A stretch of DNA of 64,000 nt. Origin: Brachypodium distachyon. Taxonomy: Eukaryota > Streptophyta > Magnoliopsida > Poales > Poaceae. The notes below the pieces were generated by a model. It searched no databases. It saw nothing but the letters and a program-made list of their open reading frames with translations, and was not told the origin of the DNA. The position numbers and the translations under genes are program-made. Of the stretch, positions 29,909 through 41,134 are shown one piece after another (position 1 is the stretch's first letter; the number at the start of each line of letters is the position of its first letter). The stretch covers positions 17,846,501 to 17,910,500 of the forward strand of contig NC_016132.3 of NCBI RefSeq assembly GCF_000005505.3. Direction: 5' to 3'.

Positions 29909-30290
29909 GGTGGCCGGCGAGGGAGCTGCGGTATCGGCGTGCGGCCGCTTGGGTGTGACCGTGTGAGCCTGCGGGAGGTGGGAGAAGAAGACCCACCTGT
30001 CTCCCTCGCTATCACATGGGAAATACCGGCCCGCTAGGCGCCTTGGCCCATACTATACCAACGTTGAGGCCCACTCCAGCCTCCTGGCCCAAGAAAGCCG
30101 CTGCCCCAGGAAATCTTCTCGAGCTTCCTTCCTGGTTAAGCTGAAACTAACGCTGCCTTTGGTTCCAGAGTGGGTCAGTTCCATTCCATCCAGTTCCCCA
30201 ACCAAACACAGCCTAACTGAAATTGTCTCAACGAAATCAGATTATTGCTAACAACAGGATTACATGAACGCTAGTTCAAAATAGATATTC
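29909..30290. other. NDUFV2 promoter side spacer, no gene
   Basis: GC-rich sequence just before the NDUFV2 start, then AT-rich DNA. 'gcccactccagcctcctggccca' near 30070 is the kind of GCCCA-rich word common in grass housekeeping promoters. I see no further feature. Confidence 0.45.
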
Positions 30291-30401
30291 TACTCCCTCC
30301 GTCCCGATTTAACTGACATGTATTTTTATAAGAATAACTGACATGTATTTTTATAAAAATTTATACAAATACATATCAGTTAAATCGGGACGGAGGGAGT
30401 A
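30291..30401. mobile_element. Stowaway MITE, 111 bp, with internal 22-bp duplication
   Basis: The ends 'ctccctccgtcccgattt' and 'aaatcgggacggagggag' are perfect inverses with TA flanks. TAACTGACATGTATTTTTATAA-type sequence is present twice inside, at 30310-30331 and 30335-30356, so the left arm was partly duplicated. Confidence 0.88.
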
Positions 30402-31502
30402 CTCCGTATTGCTTAACATCGAGTAGATCTATTTCATTACCAGTTGATGGAGGAAATTAACGGAGTTTGTTTGTGATAGAAACAATAGGGTAAGGATGTA
30501 CGTGATGGACACGGCTTTGGTGAAGTACTTCACCTGACTTTCGGTGGCCGACTTGTGGGCCAATGTGGTGTGGGGCCCACATGTCAGCCTCTCAAAATCA
30601 TGTTTCACGGAATACTCCTCCGTACGTGGTAGGCTAGCCAGTGGTGATCTTGCTTTCCACGTGTGCTTGAAGTACTCCGTATTTGGTTTTGTGACACAAT
30701 TAGAGATGTGCCCTCTTCTTCCAGGTGGTCTAGCCCCAAGGTCAACTTGGTAAAACTATCTACTCCGTATAAGTTCACAGCCGTTTCTGCAACCAAACAT
30801 ACACTCGCTCACCATGGAACTACTTCCAGCTCAGATAAGAAAAAGGGTAAAGCTAACCACAACTTTGCCTGGTACAGCAGTTACCTTACCGTCACAGCCA
30901 TTGCACTGCCAAACGGATGACGTCGTCGGGACCAGCCTGCCAGTGAGCACTCACCGGACAGGTATTAATTGATGCCTAAAAGCATCTAGATACATGTAAT
31001 AAAAAGTCATTTAATATGGGACGGAGGGAGTACTTGCCAGAACACTGTTTCCAATCGAAGGTCTACACACTCGTCGGAATGCCGGCGCCGGCTAAGAGGA
31101 GGGGCAGATCGCGTCGATAAGAGAACAAAACTACTGCACGTACGACCCTTGATTGTACGATTTCTATACGATGGGCTATCAAGTGGACGTGCTGCAGGTT
31201 GCTTTGTGCATGGACGGTTGGATTTGAACTGTCGTACTTTAATCGTACAAGAAAATTCGTACGCATAGCAGTGCAAATCGACGGACGCACTACAACTTCA
31301 AGCTAGAGAAAGTCAAATAGAAAAAAGGAGGGCAAGAACTTAACACAAGACCCCCTCACGTCACCTCTCCCGCGGGCGGCTCAGGGGGAAACCCTAGCGC
31401 CGCCGCCACCACTCTCCCCTCCCCTTCTCTTCCCTCGCCGCCGCTTGAGGCTGCCGTTGGCTAAGCCCGGGTCGTGGTCGAGGACGGTGGCGGCGAGGAC
31501 TC
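30402..31502. other. Spacer with one MITE fragment, no gene
   Basis: Contains a half Stowaway ending at 31032 ('ggacggagggag' followed by TA) with its left arm missing. From about 31370 the sequence becomes GC-rich and joins the chimeric reading frame at 31503. No gene is supported. Confidence 0.5.
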
Positions 31503-33152
31503 TTGTTTTGGCGGCGCTTGCGGCGGCGGGGAGCGCTGCAGGGGCGGCAAGGTGCCGCTTCGGCGGCGAGGGCATTGCGTGCTGCACCTGGTGGCACGCG
31601 GGTTCGTGAGGGATGTCCCCATCTCTGCTGCGCTGCAGATCCGGCGGAGGCGAGGGGTTACAGCGGCTCGCGGCGGTGCGGGCGCTGGGCCCAGATGGGG
31701 CGGCTGCTGGTGGCTCGGCATGGCATCGGTGGCCGAGTGTTGCTCCCCGGCGGCACGGCAAGACTCCCTGACGGTGTTGCGGCCTCCTTGTGTGGCGTCG
31801 TGGTGGCGCAGCTTCTGGTCTGCGGTTTTCGCCTTGGTGGTGATGCTGAGACTTCTAGGCAACTTTTGAGTGCATTAGATATGTCCATATGGGAGATGAA
31901 AGTTACATCTATTAGAGAATCTACTGTCATGAGCACACTTACACTTGATATTCTGTACTCAAAATTGAAAACTCATGAATTAGATATTCTTGCTAGGAGA
32001 ACCGGTTCCAAATCAATTGCACTTGTTACTAACCCTGGCAGCTCTAATGATGGTACTTCTACATATTGCTATGCTCTGTCTTTTTTGTCTCAACTAACTG
32101 ATGAACAGCTAGAGCAATACTCAGAGGAAGAATTGGCACTCCTCACCTCTCGTTTTACACGTGCTCTGCAAAATGTTCGTTCAAGGAAGAGAGGTGGGAA
32201 CAATGCTCCAAGGTGCTTTGAATGTGGTGATCCAAATCACTTTCGTCAAAATTGTTCTAAATTCTTATCTAAGATGGCGAAAGAAGAAAATGGGAAGGAC
32301 AAGAAGAAGAAGCGCCCCTTCAACATCAAGAATAAAAAGAGGGGCGACTTTGCTCGAGTGGTGGCTCACAGTATTTTCTCTGTAATCAATGAATATGGTG
32401 AACCATGCTTGAGTGATGTGGATATCGAGTCTGATGAAGATGATGCATCCAAAGGCAAGCGCGACATTAATGGGATGTGTCTTATGGCTAGCAATAAGAG
32501 TGCTACCTCCTGTGACGACTACGACAGTGACAACAACAATGAGGTAGAACTCTCTTATGATGAATTACTTAAAAGTGCTAGTAAATTGAGTTCCTTGCTT
32601 GATCATGCTACTAAAAGAATTAAGAAATATGACTTGAAAATTGCATCCTTGAATTCTGAAATTACTAAACTTAAGTCTATGATTCCTGATGATGATTCCT
32701 GCAAGTCTTGTGATTCTATATATTCTGAGCTTACCTCTTTGCGTTCTATTCATGATGATACTCTTGATAAGCTTAGAGTTGCATTAGAAAACAATGAGAA
32801 ACCTATTGTGCATAAACGTAAACATATTAATGATGCTAGCATGGATACTTCTGATTTGACAGATTCAACTTCTTGTAATAATTGTCATATTCTTGAATTG
32901 ATGTTGAAAGATGCAAATGCTAGGGTTTCTCATGTTGAAAATGCTTTACATATCCATGAGGTTTCTTTGTGCGCTAATTGTAAAAGTGGAAAACAAATCA
33001 TTGATGGTGTTTGTGATAATTGTATTGGCTTGTCTCATCAAGTTAATTATTTACACGCATCTTTGCAGAAATTTTCTAGTGGTCACAAAAATCTGAATAT
33101 GATTTTAGATAAGTCTAAAGTGAGTGAAAACAAGACCGGCCTCGGTTTTTAA
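31503..33152 (+). pseudogene. Chimeric frame: GC-rich leader fused to Copia gag, 549 codons
   Basis: Codons 1 to about 118 are GC-rich and unlike any known gag. From about 31860 the sequence is Copia-type gag. The zinc knuckle CFECGDPNHFRQNC sits at about 32215-32256, followed by a Lys-rich stretch, an acidic and coiled-coil-like region, then CxNC/CxxC-like pairs (about 32870-33030), as in Sirevirus gag-pol. The first half of gag and the 5' LTR are absent. The junction is abrupt in base composition. The frame is open by chance or recent rearrangement. I do not regard it as a host gene. Confidence 0.6.
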
Positions 33153-33240
33153 TACAGATGCTCATTTTAAGGCTAATCCACCCACTATTGTTAAGTCACT
33201 TGGCAATTGAATTTTTGAAACATCTAACAAGCCAACCAAT

Positions 33241-34510
33241 GTGATTTTTAAATCTGTCGGCATCATGTCTAATGATACTTCAACAATTGCAAATGTAGGT
33301 TATATATCACATGCTAAACCTAGAAGTAGGTACACTTACACTTATTGTAATAAACCTGGACATGGTGTAGGTTCTTGTTTTAAACTAGCTAGAGAAATTA
33401 AAAAAGAAAGAAAACAAACTAGATCTAATTCATTCAAGGCACATTATGCTCATGATAAAACTACTACTCCCCGTTATGTGCCTAGGGTGAATGTTTCACC
33501 TTCTGTTTCAACTTGCATGAGACACGTACAATCTGTCCCAATGTATAAGGAAACTCGTGCTTTGCCTACTCGTCGTGTATCTCAGTACTGGATACCTAAA
33601 AGTTTTTTATCTAACCCCAGTACGGAGATCTCGGCATGTGTTTGTTGTTTGTAGGCACTTCACTTGAGGAAGGGGAACATATGGCTAGTGGATTCCAGTT
33701 GTTCTCGTCACATGACCGGTGATAAAAATTGGTTCTCCTCCCTCACACGTGCATCTCGGGCTAAAAGTATAATTTATGGAGATGCTTGTACCTCTACTGT
33801 TGTGGCGAAAGTCCTCTTATTCGTAATACAGGAACATATGTTCAGGGGGAGGAAATATTTTTAGAGGTCATACCCTTATTGGTGCACGTTGGGTATTATG
33901 TTATTTTTCGCAACTAGGCTAGGTTTGAAGCTTCCCCACGCACATCACATCTACAAGTTGTCAAAAGGATTTTCAGGTATCTACATGTCACCCTTTGTTT
34001 TGGCATTAGGCTTCTACTTGCTCTAGTATTATATTGCGTGCATTTACGGATGCTGATTTTGGAGGTTGTAGAATTGATAGAAAGAGTACATCTGATACAT
34101 GCTTATTTTTTGGTGATTCTTTAGTACTTTGGTCTTCTAAGAAACAAAGTTCTGTTGCACAGTCTACTGCTGAAAGTGAATATGTAGCTGCTGCTTGCTG
34201 TTGCTCACAGATTTTATGGATAATAGCTACAATGAAAGATTATGGGGTTATTTTAAAAAGTGTACCACTTTATTGTGATAACACTAGTGCTATATGTATT
34301 GCTAAAAACCCGGTGCAACATTTTAGAACTAAGCACATAGATATAAGATATCATTTTCTTAGAGATCATGTTGAAAAAGAAAATGTTGTGCTCAACTTTA
34401 TAGATACCGAACGTCAATTGGCAAACATTTTTACTAAACCATTGGATTCTTCTCGGTTTGCTTTTCTTCGAGGTGAACTTGGAGTAATCAAACCATACGG
34501 GATGGTTTGA
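33241..34510 (+). pseudogene. Copia pol remnant: protease joined to RNase H
   Basis: 33664-33810 encodes the aspartic protease start, WLVDSSCSRHMTGD, where DSS replaces the usual DSG-type triad. By about 33930 the reading is already in the RNase H end (VKRIFRYL, then DADFGGCRIDRKSTS at about 34045-34090, and AESEYVAAACC). Integrase and reverse transcriptase, roughly 2.5-3 kb in an intact element, are missing. The RNase H part (34034-34510) is still open and ends at 34510. Confidence 0.75.
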
Positions 34511-35248
34511 GGGGGAGTGTGTTCTTCTTGTACGATATGTAAAATATCTTTTCGGTTGCTTCTTTTTCGTTCTTTTATCTTTAATAAATAAAAAAATCTG
34601 AAAAAGTAACGAGCATTGTGATCCATCCTGAAATGACTTTTTTGCAACCACGTTTATGTTTTGAGAACATTGTCATTTTATATGCATGCTCGTATGAAAT
34701 AGTCTATCACATGACTTCTAATACGAATGATAACTTGAACTAAATCTTGTCATGGTTAAACTTGGTTAGCTATTTTGGTCTTGGATACTTAATTACTAGC
34801 AATGATGAAAATATAATGGTATCAAGGTTCCAAATATACAAAGACACGTGGTGTCAAGCAATTTTTAGTAAATAAATATGCCAATGTCGCACTACATCTT
34901 CACGAGACTGCTTACCATTGCACTTTGGTATGAACTTGGAAGTTGCTGTGTTTATTGAAACCTTTGTCTTAAGTTTCTGATTGCTTACCATTTGCCTTAA
35001 GCTTCTGATTGTTAATCATTGCACTTTGGACATAGGCTTGGCATGGTGTTTTAAATATAGGCTTGACAAGGTTGAATTGACTTGGTATGTAAATTCAATG
35101 AAAATAAATATTATGCTTTTATAAAGTGCTATGTTTAATGTAATGTGCTGCAAACTATTTTGTATTCAAGTATTGATGTAGTTGACAAGGGGAGACCATG
35201 TCTTGCAATAAATCGTAACAATACTTGATTGTTAGTCATGTGTAAATT
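34511..35248 (+). mobile_element. Post-pol region of the Copia element, no coding
   Basis: Begins with 'gagggggagtg' right after the RNase H stop. Together with the part at 38574-38970 this corresponds to the region between pol and the 3' LTR, which is long in Sirevirus-type Copia elements and can hold an envelope-like gene. No such frame is intact here. Confidence 0.5.
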
Positions 35249-38200
35249 ACATCTGTAACATCCCAAAATTTCAAACTTTTACATGTGCATTGCATCCATG
35301 AGCATCATGCCACAATTGCATGTTTGAATTCAAATTTTGAATCACAAAAGGCTTTAAGAGATTTTTTTTACATCCCTGTAACCTTTGGATTTTCAAACCA
35401 ATAGGGTTGATGTATAAAAAGGGTTTAATGCATATATAAGCTATCCCATAATTTTTGGTTAATTATTTGGAGTTGAAAAAGTATTTTATTCAAACAGATA
35501 TATAGCCCTAAAGGTATTTATAGGGCAAATGTATTTTTATATATTTTATTTTGAGGGGAATCTACTCCCAAAAGTTGTATCATGGTAGGACATGATTTTA
35601 CAAATTTTCTGGAATTTATTTGGACCAATTTGGAGTTCAAACTCAAAAGATATTAAAGAAATGGGAAAAGCAGAAAAAGAAAAGGCTAAAAGAAAAAAAA
35701 ATAGAAAACCGGACCGGCCCGGCCAAAATGGGCCGAACCGGCCCAGTCCGACCGCGCCCGACCGGCCCAGCCAGCCCGGCCGCCCGTGCGTGCGCAGAGA
35801 CGCTGACAGGTGGGGCCCACCTGTCAGGCTTGTCGTCTCCGTTTGGAAGGTGCCCGAGCCGCCCGCGCCGGACTACCCGCGCCGCCGCAATCACCGGAAT
35901 CTGGAGATTCCGGCCTTCCCGAAACCCACAGGCCGCGTCGCTTTAAAGCCCGAGCACCCTGCTTCTTTTCCCCCCCGTTTGCCCTCGCTGTCGCGCCGCC
36001 GCATCTCCGCTCGCCGACGCCGTCTCGGTGAGCCATCCTCGTCGCTGCTCGCGCCTTCGTCTTCCTCTCTCTCTCGCGCACCCCATGACACGCGCTCTTT
36101 TCGCTTTCGTGCCCTGCAGCTCGCCGACGACCGAGCCCGAAGCTCCGCCGCCATCCGTCGCCCGCCGCCACGGCCCCGTCGTCCTAGGCAAGCCCTCCGA
36201 CTGCCCCGCGCTGCGCCGACCGCGCCATCGACCTCCCTGTGCCGCGCCGCGCCTTCCCGTGACTTCCCCGAGCCGCCCGCGACGCCAGAGCACCCCGCGC
36301 CGCCTCGGCCGTGCCCGCGCCGCCGTCTCCCCCGACTCCGGCAGCCCACGCCGCCCGGTAAACCCTAGAACTCCCCTCGTCCGTCCGATCTAGATCGATG
36401 GCTAGGATTAGATCACTTATAAAATGAACCGGTACGCACTGTGGAGCGTCCGATCTTTATAAGTTAGATCTAACGGCTCAGATTTATTTATAAACCGAAC
36501 CGGTACCATCCAATAATAATGCGCCACGTGGCACCCGGTTTTATAAAATAAAAATGTAATTTTAATCTCCCGGAATTAATAAAAGGCACTTTTGCAGATA
36601 GGCCCCTGTAACTTCAAATGATCATAACTTTAAATCTGTTTGGCCAAATTTAGTGATCCACACCTTTTTGGAATCCTTAGGAAGTGTAGAATCTTTTGGC
36701 ACTGTCCAATTTCAAATTTGAATATTTGAATCACATTCAAATTACAGATTAGGGTTTTAGGCCATTTAAATCATAACTAATTATTTAGAAGTTCTTTTTA
36801 AATGAAACCAGTGCCCAAAATTTTGTTTTAATGTCCTCTGTCCAATGGGACAGAGAAATAAATGTTTTGAATTAATATATTTGGCTGATGCTAATAAAAC
36901 CTTATTTTAGGGTTTAAACCCTAGCCATTGCAATCTATTTAAAAACCCTAATTGCATATGCTTAAATTATTTATGCTTTGGATCAGTAGATCACTCAAAT
37001 AAAATAAACCAAACTCATGTCACATGTTTTGCATTGCATCATGACATACATATTCTTTTGCTTGTATGGTGTGTTTATGTATGTGTATATTTGCTTGATT
37101 GTATAGTTTTCTCGGAGAGCGAACTGTGTGACTGTGAAGAGTGTCTGAATACCAACTACTATCAAGGCAAGTTCACTTTGATCATTTACCTATTATTTTA
37201 TTATGCACTAGATTTTATTAGTTGCATTGTTAGGATTATTATTGTATCTATGCTATGCTATGATTCTCCTAGTAGTATAGGATACCCTTGCCATTTCCTC
37301 ACCACCAATCGCCAACATAGTAGTAAACTGCTAGGCTATGATAATAAATGAGGGCGGTATTATTACAATTTACAATGTGATACTATTGAATTACAAATAT
37401 AGTTTTCCTAGTGTATGGCAAAACGAGTAATTCAATGAACCGTCCTGGGTGGGCTGCTTTGAGGAAGTGGAGATGTATGCGGCGTCAGGTCCATTTTTAT
37501 GGGTCCATTTCTATGAGTCGTCTCGCTATTTCTATGGGAGCGCCTGCGTTGCAACCGAGGAATGCCACCCGGGGTAACCAGAGACTGGACTAGTTTCCTG
37601 TTTAGTAGCTTTCAGTACAACCACATGGTATTATGGGCTCTGCCAGGATGGATGTAAGAATTATGAACCCGGATCCGAGGTGACATCGGTATGTAGCAGT
37701 GTAGGTGGGGGCGCGTCCCTCAGGTGGTCTGGGGGATTATGTTCTGAAAATTCCTTTAGTCGATGCCGTTGCTACTCTACCCTGAGGACAGCAAGGGATT
37801 AACACATCGATTTCTTGTGGGTAAAGTGTACCACCTCTCGAGAGTGTCAAACTAAGTACTTAGCCGTGTCCCCGGTTACGGACAATTATGAGCAACTAGA
37901 CATCGGAGCTGTAAGGAAAGTCTCACTCATTCAAATTTCCTAATAAAATGAATGATTTGAACTGGGTAGGAGCATTGATGTTTCTACTCAATGTGCCTAG
38001 GTTAATAGGAGCATGGGTGTTTCTACCCCGTGTCCAATAGAATTCAAAACTATTTGTCTAAAAATGATAGGATTTGAATAATGATGCTTTTATGCAAAAT
38101 AGCCAATCCCCCCCCCCCTTAGCCAAACTACGCATATACTTGGTAGGTCCTTTATAACTCTAGTGAGCTTGCCAATACATTCAAATGTATTGACCACGTA

Positions 38201-38573
38201 GTGGCTGCAATTAATAATGCAGGTGGATCCGACGATGAGTGAGGTTCGTCGTTTTGTCATGGGTCATGTGCTTACATTCCAACATGCTCTCACCTTGGAG
38301 TAGTGTGGCCCTTATGTTCTACCCTTTTTTCGCTGCAGTATTTTGAAACATTGTCTTATGATGATGAAACAGTATTTGTTTATGCTGGCCCAAGAGGTCA
38401 TGCGAGGTTGTAACTACTATCTAAATTCTGGATGATGCGATGTAATAAAGTACTTTTGACCTTTGTTTCTGTATACTTCATCATGAACTGTGTGTGCTAG
38501 TGAGTCGATCCAGGGACTAGCACAGTAAGCACAGAGATCGAACCCTAGTAAGGGGAAGGATCGCTTCAACATC
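35249..38573. mobile_element. Solo LTR, 3315 bp, with 5-bp target duplication
   Basis: The body 35254-38568 begins TGTAACATCCC and ends GGATCGCTTCA. ACATC flanks both sides (35249-35253 and 38569-38573). 'TGTAACA(T/C)CCCAAA' is the usual start of long grass Ty3/gypsy LTRs. There is no internal region or second LTR, so this is a solo LTR left by recombination. A GC-rich block (35690-36370) keeps a 258-codon Pro/Arg-rich frame open. I treat that as LTR sequence. It interrupts the Copia post-pol region, so it is younger than that element. Confidence 0.8.
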
Positions 38574-38970
38574 ATACTTATATACATGTCGAGTAGAACT
38601 AGTTTTTACATGACTTGGATGCACAATTATCATGTTCATGATGTTTCATAATGCTCATTACAACAAAGAAAAATGAAATATGACCAAAAAAAACACAAAA
38701 AAAATCGCTTTTAGTTTAAAGAAACTTTTTTTTGAAGCGGGGGAAATATTTTTGTGGTTTTGATGAAATTTATTGTCAAAGGGGGAGAGATTTCAACACA
38801 TATACATACCATATTTTACCTTTATTGGTGTTTCTTCAACTTTTTGAGGTTTTTCATTTTCTTTTCAAAACCTTGAAAATCTAAGAATTAAGTGAATGTG
38901 TATGCCAATCAATGTTCAATGTCTAGTGTTGTTAAGGAGATGTTGCCAATGTTTTCATCAAGGGGGAGAT
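38574..38970 (+). mobile_element. Copia post-pol region, right part, with polypurine tract
   Basis: AT-rich sequence with 'aagggggagag' near 38780 and the polypurine tract 'tcaagggggagat' (38958-38970) immediately before the LTR. Repeated polypurine tracts are a known Sirevirus feature. Confidence 0.6.
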
Positions 38971-40312
38971 TGTGAAATCATAGGTGCTGTGTAACATTGG
39001 CAAGTGTTTTAGATGAAACATTGATGTGGATACTTTGGATGATATGAATATTTATGTGATGACATGTATCTTGTTTGGACTTGGTGCTTTGCTAGTGGTG
39101 TGCTGATCCATTAGTTTCTTATGTGAAAACATGGCGTGAGTTGTGTGAAACTTACCCTGAGTCAAGTCGTGGACTTGTGCTCGTACTGGTTATTTGTGTG
39201 TTCGTTTTCAGGTGTTGCCGGAGCTAGAGGAACGTGGTCAATGACGGGATCGAGAGACGAAGCTTGGGATAAGCTGAGGTCGAGGATCAAGATCATGCGG
39301 GACGTTCGTGCGAAGGAACAATGGAAGTGAAAGCGACGATGATCCGGGAGGGCACCGGTTTGTCGTACGTTGTTTATACCGGATATGTACGGTATTGGAG
39401 ATATTCGATACGTGATGGTCGAGTTTTGAAGACATCACAAGAAGAGTTGATGGCACGGAGTGGCATCGACGTAAAGATATGTAGGTCCAGCCGTGGCTGG
39501 ATGAGAGCTGTTTAAAAATTAAACAGTAGCGTCATCAAAATGGTGTCGGATGGAAAAGTGGTCAACATGAAAGTTGTGGGCGTCGTCGAGACGAACAACT
39601 TTGCTTCTGGAGTCGTCTCAACCCGAGGTCGTCTGTAGGCCCCACGGGCAGAATAACGACCGGGACAGAAGAGTTCGTGTTGGATTCGGACTCGGTTTAG
39701 GGTCGCGAATTTTCCCTTACAAATAGAGGACGTCCTAGCTAGGGTTTCAGCAAGGAAGTGAGGGAACTCAGAGTTTTGGATCTAGATCAATTCTTGGAGA
39801 GTTTTTGGATGTATGGTTGCATCTTTTGTAATCGATCGACATTGTTGCAATAAAGAGATTCGTTGGCGGTGTCATCTCTGTTCTTCTCGGATCTTCGTGG
39901 ATTCTTCGTGCTAAATCTTTCTAACACTTTGCTGCAGGTTTATCACGAGTTCATAATACTTTTCTGGAGGTTTACCACAAGATCAAGGAAGATCGCGATT
40001 ACTTTATCTTTCTTGTTATTCCTCGAAATCGATTATAGATTAATTCTCGTAACTTTCTGTCAGCTGTTACTGATTTGATCATATCTTTTGATTTGTAAGT
40101 CCAATTGAGTTTATTTTTCTTGCATTGGTTAGATAATTTCAACACCTTTCTTTTGCATACTCATACGTATTTTTTGGTTTATCCAATCAAAAGTTACGGC
40201 TGTTTTACTATCGCAGACAGAAAGGTGATTTAAGATTTGAACTTTCGGGAAAAGTTTTAATTTGCTTCCGCCCAATCATTCACCCCCTCTGATTGCATAT
40301 CTTGATCTCACA
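38971..40312 (+). mobile_element. 3' LTR of the Copia (Sirevirus-like) element
   Basis: Starts TGTGAAATCA directly after the polypurine tract and ends in CA at 40312 (40310 is an alternative). A TATA-like 'acaaatagagg' near 39720 is followed by a leader with 'tagggtttcagcaagg', as expected for U3-R-U5 order. The tail has the 'caccccctctg' word seen at the end of many such LTRs. No matching 5' LTR is in the window, so no target duplication can be scored. Confidence 0.65.
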
Positions 40313-41134
40313 CTATTTACCAGGAAGACGATCGCCGAAGGCTTCCAACTCGACAAACTTGAGACAATCACCCATGACAGCAACGTTCCGATAAGGCCTG
40401 GGACAGCAATCAAGCGCCATCCCGCCATGGCTTCCCAGCCTTACTGGCAGCGGCACAAGGTGGACCTTGTCGTCATTGTCAGAGAGCACGTCGTAGAGCA
40501 GTATCCCGTGCCAGAGATCAACCCAGCCAACGGTGCCCCTGCTCCCGATCGTGATCACTGAGTTGGTGACATGCCGAAAGTGCCGGCGGCCATCGTCAGG
40601 GAGCGGCATCGGGAAGGGTATCTGCGGAGGGTCCACTAGCACCTTCTTGGAAGGTCCAATCCCAGTCCTCAGATTTGAGCAGGTAGAGCACGAAATTGCA
40701 GTGGAGTAGAAGGGTTGAGACAGCACGGCGATCGTAAAGTGGTCGCCGCGGGGGAGGACGCCAACCTCACTGTCTCCGAATAAGCGAGGGTGAGGGTGAG
40801 GGAGGAGCTTGAGCGACGAATCTGTGGAGCTAGCTGACCGGTAGATGAAGTAGTCGCTCATCTTTTGTGTAATGTTTCTGGGTGGGGGGCTGCGCTCGAT
40901 GGCAATGCGGAGGACAAAGAAGCAGTCCACGGTGCAAAGGATGCTCGGTTCCTCGAACAAGTCTTCGCCGGGATGCAAGCGGAGACCGTGCACGGACACA
41001 CGGGAGGGGATCGGCGGGTGAGCAGGCCATAAGGAAACCGCGATGAGATTGCCTTTACTAATGAACCCATGGGTGGTGCTGTCGTTGGTGTCGATGTAGG
41101 CCAAGGAATCGACGAGGACGCAGGCGGCCGCCAT
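40313..41134 (-). pseudogene. DUF1618 gene truncated at the Copia LTR
   Basis: An open frame of 273 codons starting at 41134. It reads as the N-terminal part of the grass-expanded DUF1618 family, with WVDLWHGILLYDVL (about 40490-40535) and 'DCCPRPYRNVAV' near the end. These are typical of the family, whose function is unknown. Full-length members have roughly 400 residues or more. Here the frame stops with TAG at 40313-40315, the first bases after the LTR boundary, so the rest was most likely lost with the insertion. The missing part was not found on the other side of the element. It may be expressed as a truncated protein or be dead. Confidence 0.7.

Noticed and set aside
35592..36368. 258-codon Pro/Arg-rich open frame
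   Set aside because: It lies entirely inside a solo LTR bounded by ACATC repeats, and high GC content keeps both strands open. No domain is present.
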